From Burkholderia diffusa (GTDB taxonomy: Bacteria > Pseudomonadota > Gammaproteobacteria > Burkholderiales > Burkholderiaceae), in contig NZ_CABVPN010000001.1 in the NCBI RefSeq assembly GCF_902499115.1, positions 310,001 through 374,000 on the forward strand: DNA of 64,000 nt. The letters are read 5' to 3'. The notes below the pieces were generated by a model that was not told the DNA's origin, made no database searches, and was given only the letters and a program-made list of their open reading frames with translations. The translations under genes were made by a program, and so were the position numbers. Below are positions 59,592 through 64,000 of this stretch, piece by piece (position 1 is the stretch's first letter; each line of letters starts with the position of its first letter).

Positions 59592-60339
59592 TCGATTGTT
59601 CCAGTGCCTGCGGCTTGTCGGCGGCCGCGGATTCGCCGTCGAGGTTGGCGATCAGACGCCCCACCAGCGTGTGGGCGACGTCGTTCCAGTCGGCGGCAAC
59701 CTCGAGGCTCGCCATGTCGACGGTTTCCAGTCCGGCATAGCCGCACGGGTTGATCGCGAGAAACGGGCGCAGATCCATCTTCACGTTCAGGCTCAGCCCG
59801 TGATAGCTGCAGCCGTTGCGGATCTTCAGGCCAAGGGCCGCGATCTTCGCGCCCTCGTGCACGCCGGATGCCACGTAGATTCCGGGCGCGCCCGCCTTGC
59901 GGACCGAAGCGAGATTATACGCCGCGAGGGTTTCGATCACGGCCTCCTCGATCTTCGTCACGAGCGTGCGCACCATCAGCTTGCGCCGGCGCAGGTCCAG
60001 CAGCAGGTAAACGACGATCTGGCCGGGGCCGTGGTAGGTGATTTGCCCGCCGCGGTCGACCTTCACGAGCGGCACGCCGCTGTCGGCCACCAGCAGGTGG
60101 GCCGGGTCGCCGGCCTGGCCGAGCGTGTAGACGGGCGGATGCTCGACGACCCAGATTTCGTCGCCGGTGTCGGCCGTGCGCGTGTCGGTGAACGCGCGCA
60201 TCGCGTCGAAGCTCGTCTCGTAGGCCTCGCTGCCCCGCCAGCGCACGGTGACCGGCGCGACGGGCTGAACCGGAGACCCGGCGGGCGATTCGGAAACAGC
60301 GACAGGCGTGGACACGATGGCAACCGGCGAGACGGACAT
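59584..60339 (-). CDS. lipB: Octanoyl-(acyl-carrier-protein)-protein N-octanoyltransferase
   Basis: 251 residues. After a 30-residue Ser/Val/Pro-rich lead come VTVRWRGSEAYETSFDAMRAF, GGQITYHGPGQIVVYLLLDLRR and the catalytic pair: Lys in EGAKIAALGLKIRNG and Cys in INPCGYAGL. It moves octanoate from ACP to lipoyl domains. It overlaps lipA; the ATG at 60339 is chosen for family length, though the N-terminal lead is longer than in E. coli. Confidence 0.95.
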   Translation of the reverse strand: MSVSPVAIVSTPVAVSESPAGSPVQPVAPVTVRWRGSEAYETSFDAMRAFTDTRTADTGDEIWVVEHPPVYTLGQAGDPAHLLVADSGVPLVKVDRGGQITYHGPGQIVVYLLLDLRRRKLMVRTLVTKIEEAVIETLAAYNLASVRKAGAPGIYVASGVHEGAKIAALGLKIRNGCSYHGLSLNVKMDLRPFLAINPCGYAGLETVDMASLEVAADWNDVAHTLVGRLIANLDGESAAADKPQALEQSND

Positions 60340-60422
60340 GGCCGGTAGTTTACCGAAAACCCATGCGTCTCGCCGGCTCTGGAAGGGGACGGATCGCGAG
60401 TATCCGTCGGAGGAAAGGCACG

Positions 60423-60749
60423 TCAGACGGTGCGCCAGCCGTCGTGGAGCAGCGCATTCACGCGATTGCGCAGCCGTGCGAGCGCGCCGCGCGCGACTTC
60501 CCCTGCCGGTCGCGACACCGAGAATGCGACCTGCGCGCCCTGCCGGCCTTCCGCACTGAGCCACAGCCGCTCGCCGCGATGCAGCCGGAGCGTCTCGCCG
60601 TCGACCAGGAAGTAATCTTCGACGTCATTGCTGCGCGTCGCCCATACCGGCCCGCACTGCACCGTCAGGCGGGTGCTGCGCTGCACCTTCATCGGCACGG
60701 TTTCGCCCGCGGGAATTTCGAAGGTGATGCTTGAAGAAATTTCTTGCAT
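60423..60749 (-). CDS. DUF2917 protein
   Basis: 108 residues, MQEISSSITFEIPAGETVPMKV then WATRSNDVEDYFLVDGETLRLHRGERLWLSAEG, a small beta-rich DUF2917 domain, with a basic C-terminus. ATG 60749 has GGAG six bases upstream, better than a TTG five codons earlier. It is divergent from a GcvA-like LysR gene, a pairing typical of Burkholderia. Function unknown; probably a target of that regulator. Confidence 0.85.
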   Translation of the reverse strand: MQEISSSITFEIPAGETVPMKVQRSTRLTVQCGPVWATRSNDVEDYFLVDGETLRLHRGERLWLSAEGRQGAQVAFSVSRPAGEVARGALARLRNRVNALLHDGWRTV

Positions 60750-60819
60750 GATCGACTCCGCCAATAAATGCTTCGATGGCTACAATCGTAGTCATTTGAA
60801 GGCACTCGACCAAACGACC

Positions 60820-60846
60820 AATTTTCACGTCGATGTGAGGAAAATT
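60820..60846. promoter_or_regulatory. Inverted repeat over the LysR ribosome binding site
   Basis: AATTTTC (60820-60826) and GAAAATT (60840-60846) separated by 13 bases, ending six bases before the LysR ATG. It covers the GAGG ribosome binding site and lies between two divergent genes, so it could be an autoregulatory site or an mRNA hairpin. Confidence 0.5.
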
Positions 60847-60851
60847 AGCAA

Positions 60852-61841
60852 ATGGACCTCCGCCAGCTGCCTGCGCTGAACGCGATTCGCGCGTTCGAAG
60901 CCGCCGCCCGCCACGAGAATTTCTCCCGCGCCGCCGACGAGCTGTATGTCACGCACGGCGCGGTCAGTCACCAGGTTCGCGCGCTCGAGGAGGAGCTCGG
61001 CGTGCAGCTGTTCACGCGCAACGGCAAGCGGCTGTGCCTGACCGACGCCGGCATGCGCTACGCGCAGCAGGTCCGCAGCGCGCTGATGGTGATCGCCGAT
61101 GCGACGCGCGAGGTGCGCGCAAGCGACCGCAGCCGACGGCTGGTGGTGTCGATGCTGTCGTCGTTCGCCGCACGCTTCATCACGCCGCGCATCGGCACGT
61201 TCATCGAGCGGCATCCGGAAATCGACGTCGAACTGCAGTCGACCAACTCGCTCACCGATTTCGCGCGCGACGACGTCGACCTCGCGATCCGGTTCGGCTC
61301 GGGCAGCTATCCGGGGCTGCATGTCGAGCCGCTGTTCGAGGAGGTGTTCTTTCCGGCGTGCTCGCCAACATTGAACGGCGGCAAGCTGCCGCAGACGCCC
61401 GCCGATCTCGTGCATTACAAGCTGCTGCGCTCGGACGACGAGCTGTGGCGGCCGTGGTTCGACGCGGCCGGGCTCGATACGCTGACCGAGCCGAAACGGG
61501 GAATTTTGTACCAGGACTCGTCGAACCTGTTGCTGGCCGCGATCGACGGCCAGGGCATCGCGCTGGTGCGCCGCTCGCTCGCGGTGCACGACCTGCTGGA
61601 CGGGCGCCTCGTGCGCCTGTTCGACATCGACGGGCAGAGCCCGTGGCACTATTTTTTCGTGTGTCCGCCGCCGCTCCTGAACACGCCGCGCGTGCAGGCG
61701 TTCAGGACCTGGCTGCTTCAGGAAGTCGCCGAATACAAGCTGCTGTGCGACGAGCTGGACGCGCGGCGCGCGGCGGGGAAGACCCCCGCCGAGTGCGCGC
61801 AGGAAGGCGGGTGGAAAGCGGCGCTCAGAGCACGACCTTGA
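60852..61841 (+). CDS. LysR-family regulator, GcvA-like
   Basis: 329 residues: HTH PALNAIRAFEAAARHENFSRAADELYVTHGAVSHQVRALEEELG and an effector domain with DLAIRFGSGSYPGLHVEPLFEEVFFPACSP, features of the GcvA subgroup. Divergent from the DUF2917 gene. Its last 17 bases overlap the end of ybeD on the other strand, leaving no room for a terminator. No gcv genes or glycine riboswitch are nearby, so the true regulon is not clear. Confidence 0.92.
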   Translation: MDLRQLPALNAIRAFEAAARHENFSRAADELYVTHGAVSHQVRALEEELGVQLFTRNGKRLCLTDAGMRYAQQVRSALMVIADATREVRASDRSRRLVVSMLSSFAARFITPRIGTFIERHPEIDVELQSTNSLTDFARDDVDLAIRFGSGSYPGLHVEPLFEEVFFPACSPTLNGGKLPQTPADLVHYKLLRSDDELWRPWFDAAGLDTLTEPKRGILYQDSSNLLLAAIDGQGIALVRRSLAVHDLLDGRLVRLFDIDGQSPWHYFFVCPPPLLNTPRVQAFRTWLLQEVAEYKLLCDELDARRAAGKTPAECAQEGGWKAALRARP

Positions 61842-62136
61842 CCATCGGATGGCCGGTCAGTGCGCGGTAGATGTCGTCGAGCTGTTGCTGGCTGGTCGCG
61901 CGCACGGTGATCGTGAGGCCGGTGTAGTTGCCGCCGCTCGATGCACGCTCCTCGATTTTCTCGACGTCGATCTCGTTGTCGTGGACGGCCACGACCTTGA
62001 AGATCGTGTCCTTGAATTCCGGGTGCGCCTTGCCCATGATCTTGATCGGGAAATCGCACGGAAACTCCAGCAGCGACTCCTTCCGGGTATCGATCGCGCC
62101 GGTGACCTCGATGGTTTTGGTCGGTTCGCTCATCAT
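61825..62136 (-). CDS. YbeD/DUF493 family protein
   Basis: 103 residues: LLEFPCDFPIKIMGKAHPEFKDTIFKVV, then GNYTGLTITVRATSQQQLDDIYRALTGHPMVKVVL, the ferredoxin-like DUF493 fold. It is commonly found between dac and lipB, as here, and suspected to affect lipoate metabolism allosterically. The start codon 62136 overlaps the upstream aminotransferase stop (ATGA); the second ATG at 62133 has the better-spaced GGAG. Confidence 0.92.
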   Translation of the reverse strand: MMSEPTKTIEVTGAIDTRKESLLEFPCDFPIKIMGKAHPEFKDTIFKVVAVHDNEIDVEKIEERASSGGNYTGLTITVRATSQQQLDDIYRALTGHPMVKVVL

Positions 62137-63059
62137 TTTCTCCGGGTTAGGTCAAACTGTTCAAACTCGCGTGCCTTCGCACGCTGGTATGCGTCGTACA
62201 ACGCCGCGAACACGGGGCCCGGTTTGCCGCCCTGCACGGGCAGATCGTCGAGCGACGTGACGGGCAAAATTTCCTTCGTGGCCGACGTGATCATGATCTC
62301 GTCCGCCGAACGCAACTCGACCTCGCTGATCTCGCGCGCGACGAACCGAATGCCGCACTCCTCGGCCAGCTGCTCGACCAGCGCGTAGCGGATCCCTTCA
62401 AGGATCCTGTTGCTGCGCGGCGGCGCCATCAGCTCGCCGTTCTTCACGATCCATACGTTCGACGACGAACCTTCGGTCACGTTGTCGTCGCGCAGCTGGA
62501 TCGTCTCGAACGCGTCGCGTTCGGCCGCATGCTGCGCCATCAGCACGTTGCCGAGCAGCGAAATCGACTTGATGTCGCAATGCAGCCAACGGCGATCCTC
62601 CGCCGTCACGCAGCGCACGCCCCGCGCGCGTTCCTCTTCCGACGGCAGCCGCAGCGGGTTCGTCATGACGAACACCGTCGGCACCGCGTTCGCCGGGAAC
62701 GCATGGCCGCGCTTCGCGACGCCGCGCGTCACCTGCAGGTAGACGAGCGCATGGCCGTCGCCGAGGCCTTCCGCGTTCGCGGCGACCACGCGCTCGATCA
62801 ACGCGCGCCAGCCGGCCGCGTCATGCGGATCGTCGATGCCGATCTTCTTCAGGCTGCGCGCGAGCCGCTCCAGATGCTGTTCGATCCGGAACGGCACGTG
62901 CGCGCCGTCGTGCGCATAAACGGGGACGACTTCATACACGCCATCGCCGAAGATGAACCCGCGGTCGAGCACCGGCACCCGGGCTTGCGACAGCGGCACC
63001 AGTTCCTCCTGCGACGACACGCTGAGGTAGACGATCGGTTCGAATTCGGCTTGGCTCAT
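62133..63059 (-). CDS. D-amino-acid transaminase (branched-chain aminotransferase fold IV)
   Basis: 308 residues: LDRGFIFGDGVYEVVPVYAHDGAHVPFRIEQHLERLARS, the PLP lysine in HCDIKSISLLGNVLMAQHAAERDA, and NVTEGSSSNVWIV. Fold type IV enzymes of this layout interconvert D-alanine and D-glutamate and supply peptidoglycan precursors, which fits the neighbouring carboxypeptidase. It overlaps the ybeD start by four bases. Confidence 0.93.
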   Translation of the reverse strand: MSQAEFEPIVYLSVSSQEELVPLSQARVPVLDRGFIFGDGVYEVVPVYAHDGAHVPFRIEQHLERLARSLKKIGIDDPHDAAGWRALIERVVAANAEGLGDGHALVYLQVTRGVAKRGHAFPANAVPTVFVMTNPLRLPSEEERARGVRCVTAEDRRWLHCDIKSISLLGNVLMAQHAAERDAFETIQLRDDNVTEGSSSNVWIVKNGELMAPPRSNRILEGIRYALVEQLAEECGIRFVAREISEVELRSADEIMITSATKEILPVTSLDDLPVQGGKPGPVFAALYDAYQRAKAREFEQFDLTRRK

Positions 63060-63107
63060 GGCTATGACAGATGGGGATGAAGTCGTGAAAACAAAGGTCC
63101 GTCGTGC

Positions 63108-64000
63108 TTACTTCTTCTTGCTGAACATCAGCAGGATCGAGTCCCAGATACGACCGAAGATACCCGCTTCCGGCACCGCCTGCAGCGCGACGACCGGGAA
63201 CTCCGACAGCGTCTTGCCGTCGGCGACGATCTTCACGGTACCGACCTGCTGGCCTTCCGCGAGCGGCGCGATCAGCGGCGCGTTGACCTCGACTTCCGGC
63301 TTGACCTTGTCACCCAGGCCGCGCGGCACGGTCACCCACTGGTCGCCCTTCACGCCGACCTGCACGGTGTTTTCCTTGCCCTTGTAGATGCGCGGCGTCG
63401 ACATCGCCTGGCCGCCCTTGAACAGGCGCACCGCGTCGAACGCGCTATAGCCGTAGTTCAGCATCTTCATGCTGTCCTGCGTGCGCTCGCCTTCCTTCTG
63501 CTCGCCCATCATCACCGACACGAGACGGCGCTGGCTGTCGACACCCGGGATCGCGCGCTTGGCCGACGCGATCAGGCAATAGCCGGCCGCTTGCGTATGG
63601 CCCGTCTTCAGGCCGTCGACCGTCGGATCCAGCCACAGCAGGCGGTTGCGGTTGCCCTGGCGGATGTTGTTGTACTTGAATTCCTTCTCCGAGAAGATGC
63701 TGTAGTACTGCGGAAAATCGCGGATCAGGTGCGCGGACAGCTTCGCGAGGTCGCCGGCCGTCGTGTAGTGGTTCGGGTCGGGCATGCCGTTCACGTCGGC
63801 GAAGTGCGTGCCCTTCATGCCGAGGCGCGCCGCCTCGTCGTTCATCATCGTGACGAACTGCCCTTCGCTGCCGCCGACCAGTTCCGCCAGCGCGATCGCG
63901 GCGTCGTTGCCCGACTGGATGATCATCCCGTATACGAGATCGTGCACCGACACGGGCTTGTTCGCCTCGATGAACATGCGCGACTCGTCGCGGCCGACGC
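63108..64000 (-). CDS. dacC: D-alanyl-D-alanine carboxypeptidase, PBP5/6 type (3' part)
   Basis: C-terminal 297 residues; the gene runs off the right edge. The SxN motif is in MIIQSGNDAAIALAE and the KTG motif in VDGLKTGHTQAAGYCLIASA. After the peptidase domain comes a beta-rich domain, and the protein ends in an amphipathic anchor (AGIFGRIWDSILLMFSKKK), as in DacA/DacC. The SxxK nucleophile lies beyond the window. It trims the terminal D-Ala of peptidoglycan pentapeptides. First gene of dac-dat-ybeD. Confidence 0.94.
   Translation of the reverse strand, partial: VGRDESRMFIEANKPVSVHDLVYGMIIQSGNDAAIALAELVGGSEGQFVTMMNDEAARLGMKGTHFADVNGMPDPNHYTTAGDLAKLSAHLIRDFPQYYSIFSEKEFKYNNIRQGNRNRLLWLDPTVDGLKTGHTQAAGYCLIASAKRAIPGVDSQRRLVSVMMGEQKEGERTQDSMKMLNYGYSAFDAVRLFKGGQAMSTPRIYKGKENTVQVGVKGDQWVTVPRGLGDKVKPEVEVNAPLIAPLAEGQQVGTVKIVADGKTLSEFPVVALQAVPEAGIFGRIWDSILLMFSKKK

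Noticed and set aside
60852..61841. Glycine-cleavage regulator GcvA with a glycine riboswitch.
   Set aside because: No gcv genes nearby and no tandem glycine-riboswitch-like structure in the short divergent gap; only subgroup resemblance is claimed.

Overview
The window is GC-rich bacterial chromosome with densely packed, mostly minus-strand genes. Gene content and order match the primary chromosome of a Burkholderia, most likely of the cepacia complex: an imuA-imuB SOS cassette, coxB-ctaD-ctaG-coxC with haem A assembly genes, ptsH/ptsI with a mannose-type EIIA, gshA-gshB-amtB-glnK, dctABD, and lipA-lipB-ybeD-dat-dacC. The organism assignment is inferred from protein content and synteny, not from a marker gene. 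No rRNA, tRNA, insertion sequence, prophage or CRISPR array was seen, so this looks like core chromosome.

Layout. 1-1010: start of imuB and all of imuA, behind a perfect LexA box. 1274-4071: a three-gene ABC importer of the TrpXYZ-like family. 4418-7907: a small secreted four-cysteine protein, an orphan MetQ-type binding protein, a chemoreceptor and a YciI protein. 8059-18487: aa3 cytochrome c oxidase. This includes structural subunits (coxB, ctaD, coxC), copper chaperones (Cox11/CtaG, Sco and a second Sco-like protein), SURF1, haem O and haem A synthases, and several very small membrane proteins. 18722-24127: methyltransferase, ComF, TrmL, macrodomain protein, gpsA, secB, grxC, rhodanese. 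24262-33035: gpmA, a C-terminal processing protease, MoeB/ThiF, the partial PTS (EI, HPr, EIIA) and glutathione synthesis (gshA, gshB). 33279-37644: nitrogen module amtB-glnK with a sigma-54 promoter, then ubiK and yifB. 37978-46459: a lipoprotein, a TlpA-like thioredoxin, the C4-dicarboxylate system (DctD, DctB, DctA), and acetate uptake (actP with DUF485). 46562-53522: a four-gene acyl-CoA degradation operon divergent from a LysR regulator. 53593-58344: a gamma-glutamyltransferase and tauABC. 58599-64000: lipoate synthesis, a LysR/DUF2917 pair, YbeD, a D-amino-acid transaminase and the beginning of a D,D-carboxypeptidase.

Regulation visible in the sequence is the most informative layer. It includes a LexA operator at imuA; sigma-54 promoters with -24/-12 spacing at glnK-amtB and at dctA; a 17-bp NtrC-type palindrome about 280 bp upstream of the glnK promoter; and a candidate DctD enhancer upstream of dctA. 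An 11-codon leader ORF with a very strong ribosome binding site lies between the dctA promoter and dctA. Two palindromes separate the acyl-CoA operon from its LysR gene. A terminator followed by a fresh TATAAT promoter lies between ptsH and ptsI. A cluster of three DnaA-box matches flanks an AT-rich stretch in the yifB-lipoprotein gap.

No wholly new multi-gene system stands out. The best candidates for undescribed biology are the dctA leader peptide, the DnaA-box cluster far from a recognisable dnaA region, the cytochrome oxidase subunit II fused to an OmpA-like domain, the pim-like dicarboxyl-CoA operon that uses a CoA-transferase, and the small four-cysteine secreted protein.
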